From Lysinibacillus xylanilyticus (GTDB lineage: Bacteria; Bacillota; Bacilli; Bacillales_A; Planococcaceae): a stretch of 64,000 bases of DNA. The stretch covers positions 62,001 to 126,000 of the forward strand of contig NZ_LFXJ01000008.1 of the NCBI RefSeq assembly GCF_001183605.1. Reading direction: 5' to 3'. Below the pieces are notes generated by a model, which saw nothing but the letters and a program-made list of their open reading frames with translations, was not told the origin of the DNA and searched no databases. Made by a program: the position numbers and the translations under genes. Below, one piece after another: positions 44,848-53,303 of this stretch (positions within the stretch are counted from its first letter, which is position 1; each line of letters opens with the position of its first letter).

Positions 44848-45657
44848 TTAGCTATTTAAAAAACTAGGAAGCTTTTCGTTCTTATATTCTTCTGGGTGAA
44901 GCATGTTCGCAAGCTTTAATGCCCCCTCTATGAGGCGAGGTGATGGGCGACAATAAAGCCATTCCTCCATTACGTGAAGCTGTTTCATTTTAACGGCTTG
45001 TAGCTCCTGCGCATGTGCACGTTTTAATAAATTTGCTGGTTGAATACGCTCAAAGGCAACTCCTACCCAAGCCATCATAATATAGTCTGGGTCGCGCCTT
45101 ACTACATCAGCCCAATCAGTTTGCACGCTTGCTAGTTCTACATCTTGAAACAGATTTTGCCCACCAGCAACGGCACTAATTTCAGTTAGCCAATTTATTT
45201 TACCTGGCGTAAAGATAGGGTTTGGCCACCACTCCCAATAGAGGGTAGGCTTTTTAGGAATCGACTGAGCAACTGTACGAAGACGATCAATACAATGTAA
45301 ATATTCCTCAGAAATTTCTTTTGCACGCCCTTCAACTCCACAGGCTTTACCTAAAGTATGGATATCTTGTGCGATTTCCTCTAATGAATTAGCATTAAAA
45401 ACAATATGGGGAATATTTCTAGCCTGTAAAGCTTCAATATTTTTTTCCATGCCAGGGACACTTAAGGATGCGAGTACAAGATCAGGCTGCAACGCCTCTA
45501 ATGCATCCATATCAATCGATAAATCTGGGCCAAGTTGAGGTAAGTCTTTAACTGCTAATGGCCAATCCGAAAAATCATCGACACCAACAAGCTGATCAGT
45601 CAGGCCTAAATAAGCCACAAGCTCGGTATTACTAGGACAAATTGAGATTAAACGCAT
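44848..45657 (-). CDS. Cytosolic BtuF-like cobalamin/siderophore-binding protein
   Basis: A 269-residue protein of the helical-backbone substrate-binding fold used by BtuF/FhuD: RLISICPSNTELVAYLGL at the N-terminus, GPDLSIDMDALEALQPDLVLAS, and the long connecting helix before GGQNLF. There is no signal peptide or lipobox and no permease or ATPase gene beside it, so it is not an ordinary ABC receptor. Such cytosolic homologues are usually labelled cobalamin-binding proteins; the ligand is unproven. ATG 45657 is preferred over 45663 because the GGAG lies 8 rather than 2 bases upstream. Confidence 0.72.
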   Translation of the reverse strand: MRLISICPSNTELVAYLGLTDQLVGVDDFSDWPLAVKDLPQLGPDLSIDMDALEALQPDLVLASLSVPGMEKNIEALQARNIPHIVFNANSLEEIAQDIHTLGKACGVEGRAKEISEEYLHCIDRLRTVAQSIPKKPTLYWEWWPNPIFTPGKINWLTEISAVAGGQNLFQDVELASVQTDWADVVRRDPDYIMMAWVGVAFERIQPANLLKRAHAQELQAVKMKQLHVMEEWLYCRPSPRLIEGALKLANMLHPEEYKNEKLPSFLNS

Positions 45658-45739
45658 ATTCATATCTCCAATTCTTTTTTAAGAAAAGTATAGCGGGTGT
45701 TGGCGTTACATACAATGAGCGAACGCATTTTCGACTCAA

Positions 45740-45773
45740 CAAAAACGGCATGCCTGTAAAAGACATGCCGTTC
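45740..45773 (-). terminator. Terminator of the alcohol dehydrogenase gene
   Basis: AACGGCATG and CATGCCGTT with an 11-nt loop; five T follow on the minus strand. Confidence 0.87.
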
Positions 45774-45791
45774 AATTTGTTTTATTGTTTA

Positions 45792-46997
45792 TTAAGAAAG
45801 TGCGACAGCTTCAAGTGACTCTTCTTTCTTCGCTACAGGGCCCATCGCGTTCGTAATAATTTGTTTAATCTCCTCTAAAGTTGCTTTACGTGGGTTTGTT
45901 GCAGCACATACATCTAACATTGCGTTTTTCGCTAAGATTTCAATATCCTCATCCTTCGCACCTAATTCGCGGAAGCCACTTGGAATGTTCAAATCTCTAG
46001 AAAGATTTTCAATTGCTACAATTGCTTTCTCAGCAGCATCACGTTTACTTAACGCTTCAACGTTTTCGCCTAACAATTCTGCGATTCTTGCAAAACGCTC
46101 AGTACGTGCTGTTAAGTTGAAGCGGCAAACATGTGGCAATAGAATAGCGTTACATACGCCATGTGGTAGATTATAGAAACCACCTAATTGATGAGCAATT
46201 GCATGCACATAGCCAAGTGATGCATTATTAAACGCCATGCCCGCTAAAAATTGTGCGTAAACCATTTGCTCACGTGCTTCTAAATCTGCACCGTTTGCAT
46301 AGGCACGTGGTAAATATTCAGGAACTAGCTGAAGTACCTTTTCTGCACATGCATCAGTAATTGGTGTTGCGTTTGTCGACACAAATGATTCGATTGCATG
46401 TGTTAAAGCATCTAAACCAGTTGCCGCTGTTAGAGCAGGAGGTAAGCCGATCATTAGCTCAGGGTCATTAATCGATAGTAGTGGAGTAACATGTTTGTCC
46501 ACGATGGCCATCTTCACTTTACGAGCTGTATCCGTAATAATTGTGAAGCGAGTCATTTCACTTGCTGTACCAGCAGTTGTGTTAATAGCGATTAATGGAA
46601 CCAGTGGGTTTTGTGATTTGTCAACGCCCTCGTAATCATGAATGCGTCCACCATTCGAAGCAATAAGTCCGATACCTTTTGCTGCATCGTGTGCACTACC
46701 GCCTCCAAGAGAAACGATTGAATCACAGTTTTCAGCATGATACACTGCAATCCCGTCTTCAATGTTCTGATCTGTTGGATTTGGTTCTGCTTTCGGGAAA
46801 ATCGCTACATCAATTCCAGCAGCTGTAATGATGTTAGCAATTTGTTCAGAGAGACCTAATTTGTGTAAGCCCTCATCTGTTACGATTAATGTCTTTTTCA
46901 CTTCTAAATCATTTAAGCGTGTACCAACTTCTTGAATTGCTCCAGGTCCAAATAAGTTTGTTTTTGGCATTACAAATTGCTTTAGAACGTCTGACAT
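45792..46997 (-). CDS. Iron-containing alcohol dehydrogenase
   Basis: A 401-residue group III alcohol dehydrogenase oxidising or reducing primary alcohols or aldehydes with NAD(P). Nucleotide loop GGGSAHDAAKGIGLI; iron ligands in DALTHAIESF, HAIAHQLGG and LPHGVCNA are all present. The start MSDVLKQFV at 46997 follows AAAGGGGTTGG; the frame opens further upstream without a signal. Substrate is not predictable. A cre-like site lies at 47197, so catabolite control by CcpA is possible. Confidence 0.9.
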   Translation of the reverse strand: MSDVLKQFVMPKTNLFGPGAIQEVGTRLNDLEVKKTLIVTDEGLHKLGLSEQIANIITAAGIDVAIFPKAEPNPTDQNIEDGIAVYHAENCDSIVSLGGGSAHDAAKGIGLIASNGGRIHDYEGVDKSQNPLVPLIAINTTAGTASEMTRFTIITDTARKVKMAIVDKHVTPLLSINDPELMIGLPPALTAATGLDALTHAIESFVSTNATPITDACAEKVLQLVPEYLPRAYANGADLEAREQMVYAQFLAGMAFNNASLGYVHAIAHQLGGFYNLPHGVCNAILLPHVCRFNLTARTERFARIAELLGENVEALSKRDAAEKAIVAIENLSRDLNIPSGFRELGAKDEDIEILAKNAMLDVCAATNPRKATLEEIKQIITNAMGPVAKKEESLEAVALS

Positions 46998-47196
46998 ATT
47001 TCCAACCCCTTTAACAAAATTGTTATTGCTTGAATGATGGCGAACCACCTTTCGAAATTCATGTTATTCTATTCCTTGTAAAAGTTCAACTCGTATTTTT
47101 ATTAAAATTGTAAATTTTATTCATGTTATTATTTTACAAAAAAGTTAGCTGTTTTTTCAGGTTGTTGAAAGATTGAATTATCTAAGATTATTTAAA

Positions 47197-47210
47197 TGAA
47201 AGCGTTTTTA
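47197..47210. promoter_or_regulatory. Candidate cre site upstream of the alcohol dehydrogenase gene
   Basis: TGAAAGCGTTTTTA matches the cre consensus (TGNAANCGNTNNCA) at all fixed positions except the C at position 13. It lies 200 bp before the start codon. Confidence 0.4.
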
Positions 47211-47391
47211 AATTGTTTTCTTATGAAAGTAAAATATATTTTTGGAGAGTCGGTTCTATTTTAAAGATGGAATGAATAGTAAAAAACTGATATATTGTTT
47301 CTATTATAAAAGTAGTGATTAAGTTGTTTATAAATTGTGTGATTACTATTGTAAAGTACAAAAAAACGTCATAAATTATTAGAATATTTAA

Positions 47392-47742
47392 TTATTTTAT
47401 CTTTCTTTTTAAAATGTTTAAGGAAATCCATAATGCGAGAAGTAAATAAAGAATGACTGTATACCCAATTAATGTGCACAAATAGAAAGTTGCTTCTGAA
47501 TCTGTATTGATAGGGGGATAACCACTGTGAGCATTAAAATGATAGATCTCCTGCTCATAACCGAACCAAATAGCTACTAACAAAAAGCTGGCCAGTAAAG
47601 CTTTTTTATGAAAAGTGATTTGCAGTAAGCTTTCTTTAAAAATGGATTAAAAATTGCTTCGCTGCCTTTTAAAAGGTACTAAGAAAAAGATCATCATGCC
47701 ACTATAAATTAAGGTCAGAACAGTAAGTTCAGAAAACCCCAT
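47392..47742 (-). pseudogene. Small membrane protein gene with an in-frame stop
   Basis: An ATG at 47742 with a perfect ribosome binding site (CAAGGAGG) opens a 31-residue hydrophobic peptide (MGFSELTVLTLIYSGMMIFF core) that ends at a TAA at 47647-47649. The same frame then continues for 84 residues with two more hydrophobic segments (LLASFLLVAIWFGY, and LIGYTVILYLLLALWISL) and a basic end (KRKIK). Nothing restarts translation well at the join; a TTG at 47583 is poor. Read through, it would be a three-helix protein of about 116 residues. It is most simply one gene with a nonsense mutation; two adjacent peptides is the alternative. Family unknown. Confidence 0.5.
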
Positions 47743-47844
47743 AATTTCCTCCTTGTAATTTTAAATATTTTCCATTTAGACTTCCGTAAAGACAAAAGGT
47801 TCCTTTTTTATTTTTTTAGCATTTTCAGGGCTCATCACTAAAAG

Positions 47845-47867
47845 TTGATTGGAGTGGAGACTGGGAG
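47845..47867 (+). repeat. 5' fragment of family A (copy A7)
   Basis: TTGATT-GGA-GT-GGA-GACTGGG only; the rest of the element is absent. Confidence 0.7.
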
Positions 47868-47949
47868 GGAAAAGTATTTATTGTTTCTCCAACGGCAGGT
47901 ATTATTACAACAATTCTTTTAAGACCTATTGCAATCCACCTCCTTTGTT

Positions 47950-48030
47950 TTAAAAGAAAAATCTGAAAATGATTGAGAAAATGAAGAACGTCACAAAACC
48001 TAGAGAAAAAATAAGAATGTTTTTTGTCAT
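47950..48030 (-). CDS. 26-residue hydrophobic peptide
   Basis: ATG at 48030 preceded by AAAGGAGGAAAAAC, a near-ideal ribosome binding site, and 26 codons (MTKNILIFSLGF, then VTFFIFSIIFRFFF). It is one predicted membrane helix with a single Lys near the N-terminus and an Arg near the C-terminus. Directly downstream is another GGAGG. Such one-helix peptides occur as membrane-complex subunits or toxins; nothing here decides. It is too short for normal gene finding but the translation signal is strong. Confidence 0.5.
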   Translation of the reverse strand: MTKNILIFSLGFVTFFIFSIIFRFFF

Positions 48031-48702
48031 GTTTTTCCTCCTTTCATTTTCGATAATAAGCAAATATGCAATAACGGTGAACCTTATTTTCTGATTATTC
48101 TAATACGAAAAACTTTTAAAAAAACTCCCTAACCGTGTAATTGCTACTCGGCTCTTTTTCTACGAAATAGTAATTTACTACTTGAAAGTAGTATCCTAAT
48201 TTAAAATATTAATAAAATTTAAGCATGGTATTTCCTCCTTCTTTACTTTTTACCGGGTATATTAATAAAATACCATTAACTATAAATGTTATAAAATCAA
48301 GTTTTGTCATCATTTGAACAAAAATTGATAAAATTCAGATAAATAAATGTCCGTACGATTTTATACTCAACTTGAACTTGATTTTTTTCACCATTTTTGC
48401 CTGTTTGTAATTTAATCGCAATAAGCGCAACTCAGTTTTGATAATTCTCCAATGAGGTTTTATCAAAATATGCTTAAAAGGGGACAAAAGTTGATTTGTA
48501 TTATTTTCCTAATTTATTCAATCTTATAGGTAGAAGGGGGGAGGGAAGAATATCTTTTTTGAAGCGTGGAAGATATTTGAATAATTCTGAGTTAGTGTAC
48601 ACCTGTTCGTATGTTATTTTTTAATTGATTAAGGTGAAAAAATGCTCCCTCAGGCGCCCCGAAAATCAATAGAAACGTAAATTTCCGATTATCTTATTAA
48701 AA
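48031..48702. other. AT-rich stretch with a tiny translation unit, no ordinary gene
   Basis: On the minus strand AAGGAGGAAATACC precedes ATG at 48226 and a five-codon frame (MLKFY, stop at 48209). A perfect hairpin ACTACTT-ga-AAGTAGT follows at 48177-48192. This could be a leader of the small-peptide genes downstream. The part from 48250 to 48700 is AT-rich and holds no convincing reading frame. Confidence 0.4.
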
Positions 48703-48746
48703 ACAAAAACCTCGCAAACGCTTGTATACACAAGGTTGCGAGGTTT
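48703..48746 (-). terminator. Terminator of rpsD
   Basis: AACCTCGCAA and TTGCGAGGTT with an inner CTTGT...ACAAG stem; on the minus strand a long T-rich tract follows. Confidence 0.92.
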
Positions 48747-48776
48747 AAGAACCGTAAGTAATCTAACGTTAAAAAA

Positions 48777-49379
48777 TTAACGAGAGTAGTACTCTACGAT
48801 GAATGCTTCGTTGATTTCAGCTGATAATTCAGAACGCTCTGGTAGGCGAGTGAATGTACCTTCTTTTTTGTCAGCATCAAATGTTAAGTAGTCAGGTACG
48901 AAGTTGTTTACTTCGATTGCTTCTGTTACTACAGCAAGGTTTTGAGATTTTTCACGAAGAGAAATCGTTTGACCTGGTTTTACGCTGAATGAAGGGATAT
49001 CAACGCGTTTGCCATCTACTAAGATGTGGCCGTGGTTTACTAATTGACGAGATCCACGACGAGTACGAGCTAAACCTAAACGGTAAACTAGGTTGTCAAG
49101 GCGAGTTTCAAGAAGAACCATGAAGTTTTCACCGTGTACACCTTTCATTTTACCAGCGCGGTCGAATAGAGTACGGAATTGACGTTCGTTCATGCCGTAC
49201 ATGTGACGAAGTTTTTGTTTTTCTTGAAGTTGTAAACCGTATTCTGATAATTTTTTACGTTGGTTTGGACCGTGTTGACCTGGTGCGTAAGGGCGTTTTT
49301 CGATTTCTTTACCTGTACCGCTTAGTGAAATACCAAGACGACGTGATAATTTCCAAGATGGACCTGTATAACGAGACAT
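48777..49379 (-). CDS. rpsD: 30S ribosomal protein S4
   Basis: A 200-residue S4 of the zinc-free type: [21 protein letters not shown] begins in the usual way and the S4 RNA-binding domain (about 90-155, [20 protein letters not shown]) is complete. It nucleates 30S assembly on 16S rRNA and represses its own synthesis in many bacteria. ATG at 49379 follows AAAGGAGGAG; the frame opens 15 codons earlier but without signal. It is a single-gene transcript, as in B. subtilis, where tyrS is also close by. Confidence 0.97.
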   Translation of the reverse strand: MSRYTGPSWKLSRRLGISLSGTGKEIEKRPYAPGQHGPNQRKKLSEYGLQLQEKQKLRHMYGMNERQFRTLFDRAGKMKGVHGENFMVLLETRLDNLVYRLGLARTRRGSRQLVNHGHILVDGKRVDIPSFSVKPGQTISLREKSQNLAVVTEAIEVNNFVPDYLTFDADKKEGTFTRLPERSELSAEINEAFIVEYYSR

Positions 49380-49560
49380 ATTGTTGTCTCCTCCTTTAAA
49401 TTTGGTTTTTTTGTTGTAAAACAAAAACCAGTAGTACCCATTCTTATACGCATTTTATTTTCATGTATTTTCGCCTATGCAGCCGTTAGGTTACGCAATA
49501 CACCATCTATTAGAAACTGTTTAGTTATACTAAACAAAAAAGAGGAATAAAATACAGTAA
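49380..49560 (-). ncRNA. Possible S4 autoregulatory leader
   Basis: The 180-bp leader of rpsD contains TGTTTAG-tataa-CTAAACA and a CCTAACGGCTGCATAGG segment that can fold. Firmicute rpsD leaders bind S4. The match was made by position and general structure only. Confidence 0.35.
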
Positions 49561-49838
49561 TAAGCTCATACCACTGCTGCGTTTATTTTACACAAATTTC
49601 ATTGTAACTGCTTATTACATAGACGTCAATTATTAGACTAACTATTTTTGAAAAAGGTATAATAGTAAAAATTTCCTCACTGTACATATTGAAATATTCA
49701 GTAATAGTTAATGATACAGTGTGAAATGTAAAACGTAAAAGTAGAATAGAATAACATAGTCAAAATGACACAAATTATGTATACTATACTGTAAGTTAAT
49801 AGTAATTGATTTGGACGTTATATAGAAAAGGTGATTTC

Positions 49839-51746
49839 ATGACAGACCATTTACAAACGCTAAAATATATAAAATCAGATGTTTTGAGCATTTGGGTAAG
49901 TTCTAAGGAACAAGCCGGTTTTAATGGGTATTTTTACTCATTGAAACAGTGTCTAAAGAAGCACTTTGGAATTGTAAATGTGACATTTCTCGGTTTCGAA
50001 GGTAATTCTTTAATACCTGTTGAAGAGATGGCTACTTTAACAATTGAAACAAAACTAAATGCTGTGTCATGGTTAATGATTGAAGCTAGCTTCTATCAAC
50101 AGAAGTTGGTAAAAGTCCCTTATATATTAAAAGAAAAAGAAGCATATACGATGATGACAGATATGGTGCTTTTCCAAGCAGAAGGGAAAAATCCAATTGG
50201 TGTGCTACTTGTCGAGGCAACCGATGTTTGGACAGACTTTATGACTTCGGATTACGGGGAAAGGTTTGTCGAAACGCTTACGAACGTTCTTCAGATAATT
50301 AGTGAAAATTTTGAAGTAAAAGTGAATGAAGATCAATATAGAAAATTGTACAATATGACAGATTTATTTCATTCCACTATGGATATTGATTTAATTTTAG
50401 AAAATGTCTTGAAAAATATTAAGGATAATTTCCCAGAGTTTAACGTGGAGCTTATCCTATCGAATGATCAAGACCGTCATACGACTATCGATATTAAGCT
50501 TTTTGATTACTTATCTGAAAGACCTGCGACTATTGAGGCTTTTGTCTCAGGAGAGCTGACGACGGAGCTTGCAAGCGATATGAATTGTCGATTATTAAAC
50601 GCCCCTATTAAAGGTAGACAAGCTATTTATGGTATTTTACAAGTAAGTGCTCCTACAACATATCTTTTTTCAACGACTGAAAAAGATTTTGTACGAATGC
50701 TAGCACAAACATCAGGAAATGCGCTAGAAAATGCAAAATTATATCATCAATCACATCGCCTAGTAAGTGATTTACAACTCATCAATGAAACATCTCATCG
50801 TTTAAATATGAGGATTGACATTAATGAAATGTTACTTTTCCTTCAAAAACAGTTAATGAAATCCTTTCAACCAATGGAAGTTTGTTTCGCTTTTAAACAT
50901 AATGACACTTTTAAAGTGACGGATGCTAGTACAGCATTATTCAATGCAGAAAAGTGTCAAACATATATAAAACATGTTGAACAACATTTTGAACATACTG
51001 ACGATCCACTATTTATTGCCGATTTCAGTAGATTAACCCCTAATCAAATTGAATATCGTTCAATTATGGCAATCCCGATTTTAATGGAAGAAAAAATTAA
51101 TGGCTTTAGTATTGTGTTACACAAGGAGCCCTACTTCTTTTCATTTGATAGCTTTAAATTAATGCAATCATTAATCCATCACTCTTCTTTAGCAATTGCA
51201 AACTCAATATTACGTAATCAACTTCAGGAAATGGTGGATTTGGACCATTTAACGAAATTGTATGCAAGAAGTTATTTAGACCAGTATGTAGAAAAGTCGC
51301 TTAAAAATGATCAATCAGGGATGTTCTTACTCATTGATATTGATAATTTCAAATACATTAATGATACGTATGGTCACCAAGTTGGTGATAAGATTCTTAT
51401 GCAAATTGCAGTAAAGTTAAAAGAAACTATTGGAGGTCGTGGCATTTGTGCACGCTGGGGTGGAGAAGAAATGTCTGTGTATATCCCAAATATTGATGAG
51501 AAAGAAGCAATCGAATTAGCAGCAACAATTGTTGCAATAATTCCAAATGCAACAGATCCTCAGGTGACTATTTCAGCAGGTCTCATAACATGGGACGAAC
51601 AGTACCGTCCAGCATTTCAATCTGTTTTCCTACATGCAGATACAGCACTTTATGAAGCGAAAAACAGTGGTAAAAATCGATTTTGTATTCATAATCGATC
51701 CGATCAAAAAAATTATAATGTAATAAAAGAAAATAGTTGTTTTTGA
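49839..51746 (+). CDS. GAF-GGDEF protein, probable diguanylate cyclase (YtrP-like)
   Basis: A 635-residue soluble protein: two GAF-like sensory regions (about 185-315 and 330-460) and a C-terminal GGDEF domain (about 465-620). The latter has LLIDIDNFKYINDTYGHQVGD and the active-site loop RWGGEEM, a functional GGEEF-type variant; there is no visible RxxD inhibitory site just ahead. It should make cyclic-di-GMP from GTP. There are no membrane helices. ATG at 49839 follows AAAGGTGA. Counterpart in the same place in B. subtilis is YtrP, where activity has been debated. Confidence 0.85.
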   Translation: MTDHLQTLKYIKSDVLSIWVSSKEQAGFNGYFYSLKQCLKKHFGIVNVTFLGFEGNSLIPVEEMATLTIETKLNAVSWLMIEASFYQQKLVKVPYILKEKEAYTMMTDMVLFQAEGKNPIGVLLVEATDVWTDFMTSDYGERFVETLTNVLQIISENFEVKVNEDQYRKLYNMTDLFHSTMDIDLILENVLKNIKDNFPEFNVELILSNDQDRHTTIDIKLFDYLSERPATIEAFVSGELTTELASDMNCRLLNAPIKGRQAIYGILQVSAPTTYLFSTTEKDFVRMLAQTSGNALENAKLYHQSHRLVSDLQLINETSHRLNMRIDINEMLLFLQKQLMKSFQPMEVCFAFKHNDTFKVTDASTALFNAEKCQTYIKHVEQHFEHTDDPLFIADFSRLTPNQIEYRSIMAIPILMEEKINGFSIVLHKEPYFFSFDSFKLMQSLIHHSSLAIANSILRNQLQEMVDLDHLTKLYARSYLDQYVEKSLKNDQSGMFLLIDIDNFKYINDTYGHQVGDKILMQIAVKLKETIGGRGICARWGGEEMSVYIPNIDEKEAIELAATIVAIIPNATDPQVTISAGLITWDEQYRPAFQSVFLHADTALYEAKNSGKNRFCIHNRSDQKNYNVIKENSCF

Positions 51747-51774
51747 ACATAAAACGTCAGCCTTATGCGCTGAA

Positions 51775-51815
51775 ATGCCCTGAAATGAAAATAAATCATT
51801 TCAGGGCATTTTTTT
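51775..51815 (+). terminator. Terminator between the GGDEF and fRMsr genes
   Basis: ATGCCCTGAAATGA and TCATTTCAGGGCAT with a 7-nt loop, then seven T. It serves the plus-strand gene and may serve the convergent one. Confidence 0.93.
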
Positions 51816-52293
51816 ATAAATGGAGAAGTAAGGTTTTTACGAATAGCTCTAACCCCTCTTGATCTTCCTTAGAAAAGCGATTTACGATTGGGCTGTCAAT
51901 ATCAAGAACACCGATGACCTGTCCTTCTTTTATTAAGGGAATAACAATTTCGGATTGGGACGCAGCATCACAGGCAATATGCCCTGGGAAGTCATGTACG
52001 TCTTTTACCACTATTGTTTCTTCTTTTTTTACAGCTGTTCCACAAACACCTCGTCCAATTGGTATTCTGACGCAGGCAGGTAAGCCTTGGAATGGCCCTA
52101 ATACAAGTTCCTCCCCCTGTAATACATAAAAACCAACCCAGTTAATGTTAGGTAGAAAAAGATTTAGTAAAGCTGAGGCGTTGCTTAAATTAGCAATGCG
52201 ATCGCTTTCACCAGTAAGTAGGGCATCTAACTGTTTTGCTAATGTATTATATTGCTCGGCAATTGGCCCTTCATAATTAATTTGTGTAAACAT
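51814..52293 (-). CDS. Free methionine-(R)-sulfoxide reductase (GAF fold)
   Basis: A 159-residue single GAF domain of the fRMsr type. The three catalytic-resolving cysteines are present in LPACVRI, RGVCGTA and HIACDAAS, and SEIVIPL with GVLDIDSP are family motifs. It reduces free Met-R-sulfoxide using thioredoxin. Counterpart YtsP. It starts 24 bp after the histidinol phosphatase and is co-transcribed with it. Confidence 0.92.
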   Translation of the reverse strand: MFTQINYEGPIAEQYNTLAKQLDALLTGESDRIANLSNASALLNLFLPNINWVGFYVLQGEELVLGPFQGLPACVRIPIGRGVCGTAVKKEETIVVKDVHDFPGHIACDAASQSEIVIPLIKEGQVIGVLDIDSPIVNRFSKEDQEGLELFVKTLLLHL

Positions 52294-52317
52294 AATGGCA
52301 CCTCGTTTGAAAGTTAT

Positions 52318-53112
52318 TTATTTTGGGTATATAACATTATAGTGTTGATGTAAATCAGCAGCACTATGAGCATCTGAACCAAAAACAATTGGTAACCCAA
52401 TAGATTTACTATAATCGATAAAGGAAAAAGGTGGATAAGGTTCCTGACAATGTGTTTTACTTAAACCAGCGCTATTTAAATCTAGCTCATAACCTTCTTC
52501 CTTCATTAAATCTAAAACTTCTCGAATCCGCGCAGAATCATCAATTTTCACCGTATGTGCTAATTGAAATTTGTGAATAAGTGAAGGATGTCCAATGCGC
52601 TTAGGTTTGTATTGCCCTAAATCTGCTTTAATGGATTGTAGGACGGTATCATAATATAGATTATACACTTGTTCTATAGAGCCCACTTTTTTTGAAAAAG
52701 CCATAAAACTTTCTGGAGAAAAGTCGATGCATTCAAAGATATTTTGCCATTGTAAAAAATGGACTGATAAAATAGAGTCATTTAAAAAGTGTCCATATGT
52801 ATCAAGAAATTTACGGGTGTCTTGTTCAAAGCCTTGAATATAATCAACCTCAAGTCCGATATGAATGCGAATGTCTTTTGCGTACTCCTTTTGAAGGCAC
52901 TGTAAATCTTCGAAATAGGGCATTAAAAATTCTGGATTCATACCACTATCTTGCTGTGGTGTAGGGTCAGTGAAATTCAATGGTAATGGTGCATGTTCTG
53001 TAAAGGTAATATCTGTAAAGTTATGAGAGATTGCTTTTTCAATGTATTGCTTAAATGAATCAGAAGTACCGTGTGGACAATATGGACTATGAACATGGCC
53101 GTCAAATTTCAT
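52318..53112 (-). CDS. hisJ: Histidinol-phosphatase, PHP family
   Basis: A 264-residue metal-dependent phosphatase for the eighth step of histidine synthesis. Metal-binding histidines in FDGHVHSPYCPHG (4-16) and FTEHAPLPL, then GLEVDYI and FGSDAH near the C-terminus. The fold is a distorted beta/alpha barrel. It is unlinked to other his genes, as is usual in Bacillus (hisJ next to ezrA). GGAGTGG lies before the ATG. Confidence 0.93.
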   Translation of the reverse strand: MKFDGHVHSPYCPHGTSDSFKQYIEKAISHNFTDITFTEHAPLPLNFTDPTPQQDSGMNPEFLMPYFEDLQCLQKEYAKDIRIHIGLEVDYIQGFEQDTRKFLDTYGHFLNDSILSVHFLQWQNIFECIDFSPESFMAFSKKVGSIEQVYNLYYDTVLQSIKADLGQYKPKRIGHPSLIHKFQLAHTVKIDDSARIREVLDLMKEEGYELDLNSAGLSKTHCQEPYPPFSFIDYSKSIGLPIVFGSDAHSAADLHQHYNVIYPK

Positions 53113-53303
53113 AAAATTACCACTCCTTTAGCTTTTAGATAAACTACTTTAATTTGCGCAAATTGTTCAAAACTTAAGTAAGTGTTATTCTTGAAAGGCG
53201 TAAATACATAAAAAACACTCAAATTTTAGTACAAAAGGCGATAACATAGTATATAATAAAAACAACTAGCCAATTCGTTTATTGTAGAATAAGGAGGCTT
53301 ACG

